Position numbers and translations under genes: made by a program. Under the pieces are notes generated by a model that saw nothing but the letters and a program-made list of their open reading frames with translations, did not search any database and had not been told where the DNA came from. Below, piece after piece: positions 1 through 6,081 of a DNA stretch of 29,499 nt (position 1 is the first letter of the stretch; every line of letters begins with the position of its first letter). Source of the stretch: JACQNR01 sp049515175 (lineage in GTDB: Bacteria; Acidobacteriota; Terriglobia; UBA7540); contig JBEKUI010000016.1 of the NCBI GenBank assembly GCA_049515175.1, forward strand, positions 1 to 29,499, given 5' to 3'.

Positions 1-11
1 TGTTGGCTTTG

Positions 12-812
12 TTATGCTGCGGGACGCACCCGCGCTTCTCGGCGGGTCAGGACGTTCTCGATGGCGCAGCGCACGACGTGGGTGAGCTCATAACCGGTGA
101 GGGGTGGAACGATAAAGTCAAAGGCGCCCCCGGTGATCGTTTGCAGGTAAAGCCCCACATTCGCCAGGCGTCCCACGATAATAACGTTCACGGGCTTTGT
201 GGCCTTGATCGCGAGGCTCACGACGTCCGCCCAGACGCCGTCGGGGAGCTTGGGTTGAGTGAAAATCAAGTGCGGTGGGTTCGGCCCCGTCAGCAGAGGG
301 AGAGCTTCCTGGCAGCTTCTGGCGCAGCAAATCTTCACCGACTGACCTTCCAGGGCCAATTTCAGTCCGTCCAGAGAGTTTCCAACCTCGTGCAAGAGCA
401 GGATCGAGATTTCTTCGGACTTGGGAAGTCGTGCAGGCCCCAGGGGCGAATACCCACGGTTCTGGAAATGCCTGTCGGGCGGCGGTGATTGGTGGGAAAT
501 GCCTGGCGCCTTGTCAGGTGTGGCCCGAGGCTTTGGGGGTGGGTAATGCTCTGCTCGGTATGCCCGGACGTCCTCCTCGTCAATACGCAGTTCGGGTTCA
601 GCCCTCAACTCCTGTGTCTCTCCCCTTAATTCCCGATGTAACCGGGCAGAACTGATGCCGGGGCCATCCTGGAATTTCAAACGATCCGCATGGAATTCCT
701 CGGATCGGACTTTGACCGTGAACTCACGAGTCTCTTGGGGTGGGTCGATGACGTGAAAAGTATAAATACGAGAACTGACGGAATTATCTAAGCCAACATA
801 CTGAATGTACAT
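12..812 (-). CDS. Protein with degenerate response-regulator receiver domain
   Basis: 266 aa. Residues about 135-255 read as a CheY-like receiver: ISILLL near 136-140, the HLIFTQPKLPDG strand at 181-192, and a GGAFDFIVPP stretch near 228-237. Every residue needed for phosphotransfer is changed: the phospho-acceptor Asp is Gln186, the acidic pair is His141-Glu142, and the conserved Lys is Pro236. It should therefore be a phosphorylation-independent scaffold or output domain (inference). Residues 1-95 form a separate, mostly beta domain starting MYIQYVGLDN that resembles small acidobacterial proteins I cannot name; a Pro-rich linker at 90-130 joins the two. The ATG at 812 is preceded by AAGGA seven bases upstream. 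The gene lies downstream of, and on the same strand as, the 4317-1005 cluster after a 192-base gap, so it may be separately transcribed. No DNA-binding or enzymatic output domain is visible. Confidence 0.75.
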   Translation of the reverse strand: MYIQYVGLDNSVSSRIYTFHVIDPPQETREFTVKVRSEEFHADRLKFQDGPGISSARLHRELRGETQELRAEPELRIDEEDVRAYRAEHYPPPKPRATPDKAPGISHQSPPPDRHFQNRGYSPLGPARLPKSEEISILLLHEVGNSLDGLKLALEGQSVKICCARSCQEALPLLTGPNPPHLIFTQPKLPDGVWADVVSLAIKATKPVNVIIVGRLANVGLYLQTITGGAFDFIVPPLTGYELTHVVRCAIENVLTRREARVRPAA

Positions 813-915
813 GCCTGAATCCTTTCGTGATATCGGGGAGCGTCAACCAATTGCATCCCTCCTGAGCAATCGCTGTGAAGGTTTCGCGCTTGCGTTCTCG
901 TGCCGCGTTCACGGA

Positions 916-950
916 GGGCGCCGACTGGATGGAGTCATCAATCGGCGCCC
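916..950. other. Intergenic hairpin, 9-bp perfect stem
   Basis: GGGCGCCGA at 916-924 and TCGGCGCCC at 942-950 can pair across a 17-base loop. It lies between the stop of the 1005-1187 gene and the start of the 12-812 gene. There is no T-run on either side, so it is not a standard intrinsic terminator; it could still separate the two transcription units or stabilise an mRNA end. Confidence 0.4.
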
Positions 951-1004
951 GACGCTCAATGGGGTAAGTCTGAACAGAGCTCGGCGTTAACCCGGGCGTG
1001 GCGA

Positions 1005-1187
1005 TCAGCCTCCGCGTCTCCTGTTGGCGACTGGGTCCTCCACCACTTGGAAGACAGCCTCAGAGGCCGTCAGCTTTCTTATCCCCACGCGGCGAAAATA
1101 CACCATCGTGTGATGGCGGTCGCATTCCAGGATCGTCCCCCATCCAAACTTGGAATGGCGAACGTATTGCCCATCCTTCAATTTCAT
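1005..1187 (-). CDS. Small SH3-like (DUF3553/CarD-N-like) protein
   Basis: 60 aa. The pattern YVRHSKFGWGTI at residues 8-19, then VYFRRVGIRKL, matches the small beta-barrel fold seen in DUF3553 and the UvrD C-terminal tail (V-H-KFG-GT-I ... V-F--G-RKL). That fold commonly binds proteins such as RNA polymerase or DNA-repair partners (family knowledge); the partner here is unknown. The start lies 15 bases after the stop of the RRM gene, so the two are probably co-transcribed and may act together on RNA or RNA polymerase. The C-terminus is Arg/Gly-rich. The assignment rests on this short pattern only. Confidence 0.65.
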   Translation of the reverse strand: MKLKDGQYVRHSKFGWGTILECDRHHTMVYFRRVGIRKLTASEAVFQVVEDPVANRRRGG

Positions 1188-1202
1188 CAGTGGCCCCGCA
1201 GT

Positions 1203-1535
1203 CTAGAAACGCCCACCACCGCGGCCGGAGCGGCCATAGGAGCCTCTGCTGCCCCCGCCGCCTTGGGATCGGCCAAAGCCCGTTCGCTGGGGCTGCGCCT
1301 CATTCACGGTCAAGGGACGGCCCTCACAAGCCTGACCATTTAATCCCGCGATGGCCCGCTGGAGGTCTTCGCCTTCCCCCAGCTCGACAAAGCCGAAACC
1401 CCGAGGCGTCCCCGTCAACTTGTCGCGAATCACCACCGCCGATGCCACTTGAAAGCCGGCATTGACCACAAACTCGCTGAGGCTCGCGTCGGTCACGCTA
1501 TGGGGCAGATTACCTACGAACAGTTTCGAAGCCAT
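1203..1535 (-). CDS. Glycine-rich RRM RNA-binding protein
   Basis: 110 aa. A single RNA-recognition motif fills residues 1-80. RNP2 is LFVGNL at 5-10 and RNP1 is RGFGFVEL at 45-52, with the aromatic residues that stack on RNA present in both. The tail from about 85 is rich in Gly, Arg and Ser, like cyanobacterial and acidobacterial cold-inducible RRM proteins. The expected role is single-stranded RNA binding or chaperoning; targets are unknown. A strong ribosome-binding site, AGGAGGAG, sits four bases before the ATG. The gene is followed closely by the SH3-like gene and preceded by a 102-base gap after the secreted 274-aa gene. Confidence 0.9.
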   Translation of the reverse strand: MASKLFVGNLPHSVTDASLSEFVVNAGFQVASAVVIRDKLTGTPRGFGFVELGEGEDLQRAIAGLNGQACEGRPLTVNEAQPQRTGFGRSQGGGGSRGSYGRSGRGGGRF

Positions 1536-1637
1536 TTACTCCTCCTCTTGATGGCGGTCCCGTGGGGCTCCGCCGGATTAAGTTCGCTGACAAAACTTGC
1601 CTGCGCAGGATGCCGCGGTCAGGACTGCTTTTTCGTG

Positions 1638-2462
1638 CTAGGGGCGAAAGTTCGGTTTGTTCGCCAGCCTGGCCTTCGCATCCTCGGCGCGGTCCTTTCC
1701 ATCCTGCTCCTTTTGGCGCTCGATCTCACGCTGGGGAGCCTCTTGCTCATCCAGGCGGATCGCTTCGGCGACAGCGGCCCGGGCCAAGGCATCCAGTGGT
1801 TTTGAAAACGCGATCATGCCGAAGGTGGGTTGATAAGAGGAACGAAAGAGGTTAAACGAGTACTGCGGGTCTTCCCAGCGCGCGATGACCACCTCGCTAT
1901 CGTCATAGACCTGAGACGAAGGGAAGGAGATCTCGGCCGCGGGCCGAGTGGCCGTCCCGTACCTGGCCGAAATCGCTTCGACCACGTCTTCAGTGGTCAG
2001 ACCTTCGGTCTTCGACCGATCGTAGTTGACCACCATTCGGAAGAGTTGCCCGTTGTAAAAGCTAAACAAGACACCCCGGATCGGATCCGCCGGGGTTGAA
2101 GAACCGAAAGAGGACAAGGGGCGCCAGTTCAGTTCCTGGAGCACGGCCGGACGCTGGTGGATCACTTTCGCCTCAGAGGTCTCCAGGCCTGCCCGTTTCG
2201 CTATCGCGGGCAGGTCCATTCCAAATTGAAACTCCCGGTATCGGGAAAGATCTTGCGCATTCACCAGAGCCGGTGAAGCTGGGGCCGCGTCGGTCAACAC
2301 CAGGCCAGGAAAGCGCTGGAGTCGCAGCGGCAATTCTTGGATCAGTGGCGGCTGAAGATTTAACCTTGCCACAGACGGTTGCACATCTTGTGCGCTCACC
2401 AGGGGGGCTGCTGAAAGGACAGCCCACGCCATTGAGATTGCCATGCTGCGCATGCTGATCAT
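1638..2462 (-). CDS. Secreted protein of unknown function
   Basis: 274 aa. Residues 1-24 form a signal peptide with cleavage likely after VSA (SAQD at about 23-26). The mature part has no domain I can name. It contains a conserved-looking YREFQFGMDLPAIAK segment near residue 75, then alternating beta-type segments including VLFSFYNGQLFRMVV and ARWEDPQYSFNLF, and ends in a highly charged helix (about 232-270, rich in Glu, Lys, Arg and Gln) likely to be coiled coil. Start: ATG 2462 with GGAGGAC six bases upstream; two further ATGs lie within the first seven codons. It is the only clearly exported soluble protein of the minus-strand cluster. A periplasmic or envelope role is inferred from the signal peptide alone. 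Confidence 0.85.
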   Translation of the reverse strand: MISMRSMAISMAWAVLSAAPLVSAQDVQPSVARLNLQPPLIQELPLRLQRFPGLVLTDAAPASPALVNAQDLSRYREFQFGMDLPAIAKRAGLETSEAKVIHQRPAVLQELNWRPLSSFGSSTPADPIRGVLFSFYNGQLFRMVVNYDRSKTEGLTTEDVVEAISARYGTATRPAAEISFPSSQVYDDSEVVIARWEDPQYSFNLFRSSYQPTFGMIAFSKPLDALARAAVAEAIRLDEQEAPQREIERQKEQDGKDRAEDAKARLANKPNFRP

Positions 2463-2540
2463 GGGAGTCCTCCTTCAGGGGACTTGATGCTTTGCCAGTG
2501 CCAGGCACGCTGAACTCGACCGAGGGCACCCTTGCTGACG

Positions 2541-2717
2541 CTAGCCTGTCGACTCGACCATCGCCGGCGCGATACTGACGAACTCCGGTGCGGCAAGCGT
2601 TGGCCTGGTTGTAGTGTTTTCCAGCTTCTTCCTAAACTCGCGAATCGACTTACGCAGGAGAATCTTGCGCTTTCGTAGTCGGCCAAATCTGGCTTTGTCA
2701 CCATTCCATTCCGACAC
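2541..2717 (-). CDS. 58-aa basic small protein, GTG start
   Basis: Read directly from the minus strand: a GTG at 2717 opens a 58-codon frame ending at TAG 2541-2543. AAGGAGG lies five bases upstream of the GTG, the strongest Shine-Dalgarno match nearby. Residues about 8-31 are very rich in Arg and Lys with amphipathic helix spacing (RLRKRKILLRKSIREFRKKL); the C-terminal third is Ala/Pro/Val-rich. It starts 33 bases after the stop of the 142-aa gene and ends 78 bases before the secreted-protein gene, so it fills what would otherwise be a 288-base gap in the operon. The basic helix suggests nucleic-acid, ribosome or membrane binding. No family is recognised, and its reality rests on RBS, spacing and composition. 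Confidence 0.5.
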   Translation of the reverse strand: MSEWNGDKARFGRLRKRKILLRKSIREFRKKLENTTTRPTLAAPEFVSIAPAMVESTG

Positions 2718-2750
2718 AGTCCCCTCCTTCGTGCCCCCGGGCTTCCTTGG

Positions 2751-3179
2751 TTAAGCGGCAACTAACTTGGCGTGGTCCCATTCCGCAAGGCGTTTGGCGT
2801 GGAACAGAAACACACTCTCCTGAATATGTCTCGGGCGGACAATGACAGTCACGTAGGGTAGCCCCAGAAAACGCCCCGCGGCCACTTGCACGATTTCCAA
2901 GCAGTTTAATCTGTCCGATTTCATGGATGCCAGGACTCTCTTGACTGCCCGGCGCGTCATCTTTTCCAGGTCAAAGCCAACGGCGACCGCATTGATCTCC
3001 TCGGCCATGTAGAAGAAGGTCCACCGCGCTTCGCAGAGTTTCCGATCCAGTCCAGAGCCACCCAGATTCTTGACCAGTCTCCAGCCCTTCGAATACGGCT
3101 CGCTTTCTAACTGCAAGCCTCCGGGCAGCTGCGTGCCTTCCTTGATCAGGATCGTGCCCGCCTTGATTGTGTCTACCAT
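2751..3179 (-). CDS. 142-aa conserved protein, downstream paralogue copy
   Basis: 142 aa, aligning without gaps to the protein at 3487-3915; I count about 69 identical positions of 142. Shared landmarks are the GT-LIKEGT--P opening, the GWR--K-L-G segment, AEEI at about 60-63, GFD, RRA, and CLEI-QV-----GL-YV-V--RPR near 96-118. Mixed beta strands suggest a single compact cytosolic domain; I do not recognise the family. The ATG at 3179 is chosen because the aligned paralogue starts there and GGGGAG lies six bases upstream; a longer frame from 3227 exists but overlaps the previous gene. It follows a small membrane-protein gene, repeating the gene order of the upstream pair. Confidence 0.8.
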   Translation of the reverse strand: MVDTIKAGTILIKEGTQLPGGLQLESEPYSKGWRLVKNLGGSGLDRKLCEARWTFFYMAEEINAVAVGFDLEKMTRRAVKRVLASMKSDRLNCLEIVQVAAGRFLGLPYVTVIVRPRHIQESVFLFHAKRLAEWDHAKLVAA

Positions 3180-3228
3180 GAGCTTCTCCCCGCTGTTTGC
3201 GCTGGAGATCAAGTCGACAGCGCCCATC

Positions 3229-3441
3229 TTAGTTCTCGAATTTCACCTTGTACGGAACCGTCGCGTGTTCGGTCCCCCAAGAGTGCTTCCCCGCGCGTCC
3301 TGCCTGGAAGCCCAACATGGCCCCTACACAAACCGCAGATCCCAGCAGTATTAGGTCGCTGGCGGACGAGGGCCGTAACAGCGCCAACAGCACCAGGAGC
3401 AACGCCGGAATGAAACCTTGCCTCATTATTTTCGTAAGCAT
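3229..3441 (-). CDS. Short two-helix membrane protein, shortened paralogue
   Basis: 70 aa. Two hydrophobic segments (about 8-25 and 29-45) are followed by GRAGKHSWG and then a short polar tail that stops. The membrane segments and the VCV-A----FRAGK--WG block match the 116-aa protein at 3967-4317, but this copy ends where the longer one continues with its FNP motif and a third and fourth helix. It is thus either a shortened functional copy or a decaying one. RBS: GAGGTG four bases before the ATG. The downstream partner gene starts 49 bases on. Localisation to the inner membrane is inferred from hydrophobicity. Confidence 0.65.
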   Translation of the reverse strand: MLTKIMRQGFIPALLLVLLALLRPSSASDLILLGSAVCVGAMLGFQAGRAGKHSWGTEHATVPYKVKFEN

Positions 3442-3486
3442 CGGACACCTCGTTTCTGCCCTTACTTTAGCCCCGCCTAGTTTCTT

Positions 3487-3915
3487 TTAGGCACCGGCCA
3501 GTTTGGCTTGATGCCAGTCCGTGAGGTTCCCGCTCGGAAGTTGCCCCAACTCTTCCAGGATAAGCCGCGGCCGGGCAGCCACCATCACATAGACCAGCCC
3601 GAAGATACGCTCGATAGTAACCTGGGTAATCTCCAGACAACTGAATCTCGCTGATTTGCGTTTGGCGAAACTCCGGTGGGTGGCTCGTCGTACGGTCCTT
3701 CGGGTGTCGAAGCCCAGGGCCGTAGTTCTGATTTCTTCGGCCACATGGACGCAGGCCCAGCCCTGCTCACTGATTTTCCGGCTGAACCCGCGACCGTCGA
3801 GTTTCTTGATGACCCTCCAGCCATTCGAGAACGTATCGCTCTCAAGCCGCAACCGTGCGGGCAAGCGCGTGCCCTCTTTGATGAGAACGGTCCCCACTTT
3901 GATTTCATCGGTCAT
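3487..3915 (-). CDS. 142-aa conserved protein, upstream paralogue copy
   Basis: 142 aa; the paralogue of 2751-3179 with identical length and about half of positions identical. It opens MTDEIKVGTVLIKEGTRLP and carries AEEI, GFDTRR, CLEITQV and the hydrophobic strand YVMVAARPR. Conservation is strongest in the first 35 residues and around the CLEI segment, so those probably form the functional surface. No catalytic motif, signal peptide or membrane segment is visible. It starts 51 bases after the stop of the 116-aa membrane protein and is followed by the second membrane-protein/142-aa pair. Function unknown; repeated pairing with a membrane protein suggests a membrane-associated complex (inference). 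Confidence 0.85.
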   Translation of the reverse strand: MTDEIKVGTVLIKEGTRLPARLRLESDTFSNGWRVIKKLDGRGFSRKISEQGWACVHVAEEIRTTALGFDTRRTVRRATHRSFAKRKSARFSCLEITQVTIERIFGLVYVMVAARPRLILEELGQLPSGNLTDWHQAKLAGA

Positions 3916-3966
3916 AAGTTGCTCTCTGACGAATGCGGCAGCGTTTCCAGTCCCGCGCCGGTTGTC

Positions 3967-4317
3967 TCAAAGTGACTCGATTCGCCGGTGCGGATGAATG
4001 ATTCCCTGTATGGAGAGAAGCGGATTCGTCTTCAGTGCCGCCAGCGAGAGCGCGAATGTCGCCGCGCAGGCCAAATCAAGCCAGAGGAACATGCCGCGGG
4101 AGAGGGTGAATGGAGCGACGGGATTGAAAAGCACCGCGATCGAAACGAATCCGGCCCCCCATAGGTATTTGCCGGCCCGGAAAGCTTGCACGAGAACCGC
4201 CAGGGCGGCGACACAAACCACCAACTCCAGCACGATCCGATAGGTCCCAGAGGACCGCATCAGCAGCCCCAGGAGCAACGTCGCAATGGAAAGCCATTTC
4301 ATGAACCCCGTAACCAT
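3967..4317 (-). CDS. Small DUF6804-like multi-helix membrane protein
   Basis: 116 aa with four predicted membrane helices: about 6-22, 27-46, 52-66 and 76-95. The loop motif FNPVAPFTLSRGMFLWLDL (about 63-81) is characteristic of the small membrane proteins I remember as DUF6804; the accession is from memory. No function is established for that family. The ATG at 4317 has GAGGG five bases upstream. It is the first full-length gene behind the strong minus-strand promoter at 4493-4521, with an untranslated leader of about 170 bases that contains a short ORF. A shortened paralogue lies at 3229-3441. Confidence 0.8.
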   Translation of the reverse strand: MVTGFMKWLSIATLLLGLLMRSSGTYRIVLELVVCVAALAVLVQAFRAGKYLWGAGFVSIAVLFNPVAPFTLSRGMFLWLDLACAATFALSLAALKTNPLLSIQGIIHPHRRIESL

Positions 4318-4397
4318 CGAAACCCTCTTTTCTTCCTCTCGGATTCTTGCCCTCAGGATTAGAGCGATGGGGCCATAAGTGCCACCCCGAGAGACCC

Positions 4398-4475
4398 TTA
4401 CCCCGGTTGTCGTCTATGAAGACGAGCTAAGATAACCTTACTTAGTTCAGATATTCTTGGAGAAGACGGCGGCAT
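4398..4475 (-). CDS. Possible 25-codon leader peptide
   Basis: A 25-codon frame starts at ATG 4475, ten or so bases after the inferred transcription start, with AAGGAG seven bases before the ATG, and ends at TAA 4398-4400. It begins MPPSSPRISELS and ends RRQPG. A 6-bp hairpin (TCGTCT 4410-4415 with AGACGA 4420-4425) overlaps its 3' end. Position, RBS and hairpin fit a translated leader controlling the operon behind it, but no terminator with a T-run follows, so classical attenuation is not shown. It may equally be a chance ORF. Confidence 0.35.
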   Translation of the reverse strand: MPPSSPRISELSKVILARLHRRQPG

Positions 4476-4492
4476 GCCTCATCTCCTTAACT

Positions 4493-4521
4493 ACTATAAG
4501 TAAATTCACTTGACTTGTCAA
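4493..4521 (-). promoter_or_regulatory. Near-consensus sigma-70 promoter of the minus-strand cluster
   Basis: On the minus strand TTGACA (4521-4516), a 17-base spacer and TATAGT (4498-4493): eleven of twelve consensus bases at optimal spacing. Transcription would start near 4486 and run into the leader ORF and the 4317-1005 genes. Such a strong promoter would be highly active unless repressed, and it shares its -35 region with the divergent Xre-regulator promoter. Confidence 0.75.
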
Positions 4522-4523
4522 GT
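4508..4523. promoter_or_regulatory. Palindrome joining two divergent -35 boxes; candidate operator
   Basis: ACTTGAC (4508-4514), TT, GTCAAGT (4517-4523): perfect 7-bp arms around two bases. The left arm contains a plus-strand -35 (TTGACT 4510-4515) and the right arm the minus-strand -35 (TTGACA 4521-4516). A third half-site, TTGACA, lies at 4529-4534. A dimeric regulator bound here would cover both promoters; the Xre-type protein encoded at 4582 is the obvious candidate (inference). Confidence 0.55.
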
Positions 4524-4538
4524 CGAATTTGACATATT
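4510..4538 (+). promoter_or_regulatory. Possible promoter of the Xre-type regulator gene
   Basis: TTGACT (4510-4515), 17-base spacer, CATATT (4533-4538). The -10 is weaker than that of the opposing promoter. An alternative -35, TTGACA at 4529-4534, lacks a good -10 at 17 bases. The surrounding 60 bases are markedly AT-rich compared with flanking genes. Confidence 0.45.
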
Positions 4539-4581
4539 CAAAAAAGTTTAATCTTGTCTAGTTAATTCCAGGAGGGTCGCC

Positions 4582-5439
4582 GTGAATGTGGCTTTGGTAA
4601 TCAGGCAGCGCCTCGAACAACTGGAGCTTGAACAAAGGGATCTGGCAACTGCTGCGCAAGTTACCGAGTCCTACATTTCACAGCTGCTGACTTGCAAGAA
4701 ACCTCCCCCCGCACCTCAGCGGACGGACATCTATGAAAAGATGGCAGATTTCTTGAAGCTCCCGCGAGCTGAGCTAGTGAAGTTGGCGGACTCGCAGCGC
4801 AAGGAAGAATTGAAGAAAAAAATTGCAGACCCACCCGCGCCCATGTTCCAAGGGGTTCGCGACTTGATTCTTCGCAAGTGCGCTCCCAACAGAGAAAGGG
4901 AGGTCGCTGAAATCTTCGAGAAGCAGCCTTTCGGCGAACTGGAACGCCTCGTCACTCAAAAACTGCTGGATGTGGCGAAAAGAATCGCAAGGGAAGAATT
5001 GCAGAGTGAGGAGTGGCTCCGCCTCATGGCTCGATTCGGCCACCGCAGCTATGAAGAGATGCGAGTGATCGTGCTGGAATTCCTGGAAATCGATGTCCTC
5101 AGCGTGTCGGTTGAGAACTGTGTCGCTTTCCTGGATCCGCTGATCGAATCGTGGGACATCGACTTGGGGACCTTCAGTATGGAAATTGTCCTAAACAGGA
5201 GAGTGGCCCCGAGGCAGCCGACGAGGTTTGAGTTTGTGGAAAAGGAACCCGAGCAGTTATCGATTGAAGAGCCGGGATTCAGAGAATTCCTTAAGGATCG
5301 GATCCTGAGCGGCGAAGCCAACCAGGAAGAGATCGAATTCCTGAGGGAATTGAGATTCAAAGGGAGGCGGCCTACTCCACTCTATTACTACAGGGAATTG
5401 CAGAACCTTAGAGATCCCCTGCATTTTCGCACGCGGTAG
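4582..5439 (+). CDS. Xre-type HTH regulator with long helical C-terminal domain
   Basis: 285 aa. Residues 3-65 are a helix-turn-helix of the Xre/Cro type: VIRQRLEQLELEQRDLA, then the recognition region AAQVTESYISQLLTCKK. The remainder (70-285) is a mainly helical, acidic/basic-mixed domain (LILRKCAPNRE, FGELERLVTQKLLDVAKRIA, ENCVAFLDPLIESWDIDLGTF) that I do not recognise as a named family, although similar proteins seem common in Acidobacteriota. The start is GTG 4582 with GGAGGG five bases upstream. It is divergent from the minus-strand cluster and shares its promoter region, so it probably controls that cluster and itself. Base composition is lower in GC than most neighbours. Confidence 0.85.
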   Translation: MNVALVIRQRLEQLELEQRDLATAAQVTESYISQLLTCKKPPPAPQRTDIYEKMADFLKLPRAELVKLADSQRKEELKKKIADPPAPMFQGVRDLILRKCAPNREREVAEIFEKQPFGELERLVTQKLLDVAKRIAREELQSEEWLRLMARFGHRSYEEMRVIVLEFLEIDVLSVSVENCVAFLDPLIESWDIDLGTFSMEIVLNRRVAPRQPTRFEFVEKEPEQLSIEEPGFREFLKDRILSGEANQEEIEFLRELRFKGRRPTPLYYYRELQNLRDPLHFRTR

Positions 5440-5536
5440 ATCACCTCACCTCCGGCAGCGGTAGGGGAGCCCATGCCTGCCATGTAGGCGCGCGTAATCA
5501 CACCACAAGCTCTTGAAAATCCATGTGGGATGAGTT

Positions 5537-5902
5537 TGGAGGCGGGGGGAGTCGAACCCCCGTCCGAAGAGGCCCACGGTTAGAAGACTACATGCTTAGC
5601 CGATTCGCTTACCGATTTCGCCGGCGGTTCTCAGGAACGGGCAAGTACGGACCGCCACCTAGCCTATCGCCGCTCTCGCGACTCTCGCTCGAAATCCCCA
5701 GGCGGCTGATTCCAAGCCAGCCCGCTGATCGACGCCTCTCTCCGCCCTGCGGGCCTGACGAAGGAGACGGCTACCTAATTAGGCAGCGTAGGCATACTGC
5801 GTGTTGTTGGCAGTTGTCTATGTCCCACGCCGATTACGGGTGGTGTGGACCCCCGGCATGCCTTCTAAGCGTCAGCGCTCCCGTCGAAACCGGGACGCCC
5901 CC
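5537..5902 (-). ncRNA. ssrA: tmRNA (transfer-messenger RNA)
   Basis: The minus strand from 5902 starts GGGGGCGTCCCGGTTTCGAC, the standard tmRNA 5' end, and finishes with a T-arm (GGGGGTTCGACTCCCCC) followed by CGCCTCC at 5544-5538. That pairs with the 5' GGGGGCG (7 bp, one G-U). The tag frame near 5800 reads GCC AAC AAC ACG ... and encodes ANNTQYAYAA followed by TAA, so the tag ends in the AA that proteases recognise. The acceptor is followed by A and then AACTC, so CCA is not encoded and must be added. Length is about 366 nt. tmRNA rescues ribosomes stalled on mRNAs lacking stop codons, with SmpB (not in this window). All ORFs drawn across this stretch are spurious. Confidence 0.96.
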
Positions 5903-5914
5903 ACGCTTGATTTG

Positions 5915-5943
5915 AGATTAGGCTGGTCGCGCTCTGGTGTCAA
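5915..5943 (-). promoter_or_regulatory. Promoter of ssrA
   Basis: On the minus strand TTGACA (5943-5938), exactly 17 bases, then TAATCT (5920-5915). Transcription would begin about six bases before the mature tmRNA 5' end at 5902, leaving a short 5' leader for RNase P removal. Confidence 0.75.
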
Positions 5944-6018
5944 GCAGCCCCGGATGGCGCTCTGCCTTGGGCCTCCGCGCCGGGGATGAACGGAAGTACT
6001 AAGTATGGGATTAAGCTG

Positions 6019-6049
6019 TTGACATGCGACGGCGAGCCTGTACGATAAT
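6019..6049 (+). promoter_or_regulatory. Promoter upstream of the coiled-coil/Slt operon
   Basis: TTGACA at 6019-6024. Two -10 choices exist: TACGAT at 6041-6046 (16-base spacer) and GATAAT at 6044-6049 (19-base spacer). Both lie about 35 bases before the TTG start at 6082 and point into the 6082-9572 genes. Confidence 0.55.
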
Positions 6050-6081
6050 GAGCGGCAGATTGCGCCTGGTGAGGTGTTCCC

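Noticed and set aside
1600..1609. 10-bp palindrome CCTGCGCAGG as an operator
   Set aside because: Short GC-rich palindromes are expected by chance here, and no promoter lies next to it.
2459..2761. 100-codon minus-strand frame spanning the gap
   Set aside because: It overlaps both neighbours and is Ser/Arg/Gly-rich; the 58-codon frame in another register has a better RBS and composition.
5523..5989. Plus-strand open frames of up to 130 codons
   Set aside because: They lie across the tmRNA gene on the other strand and resemble no protein.
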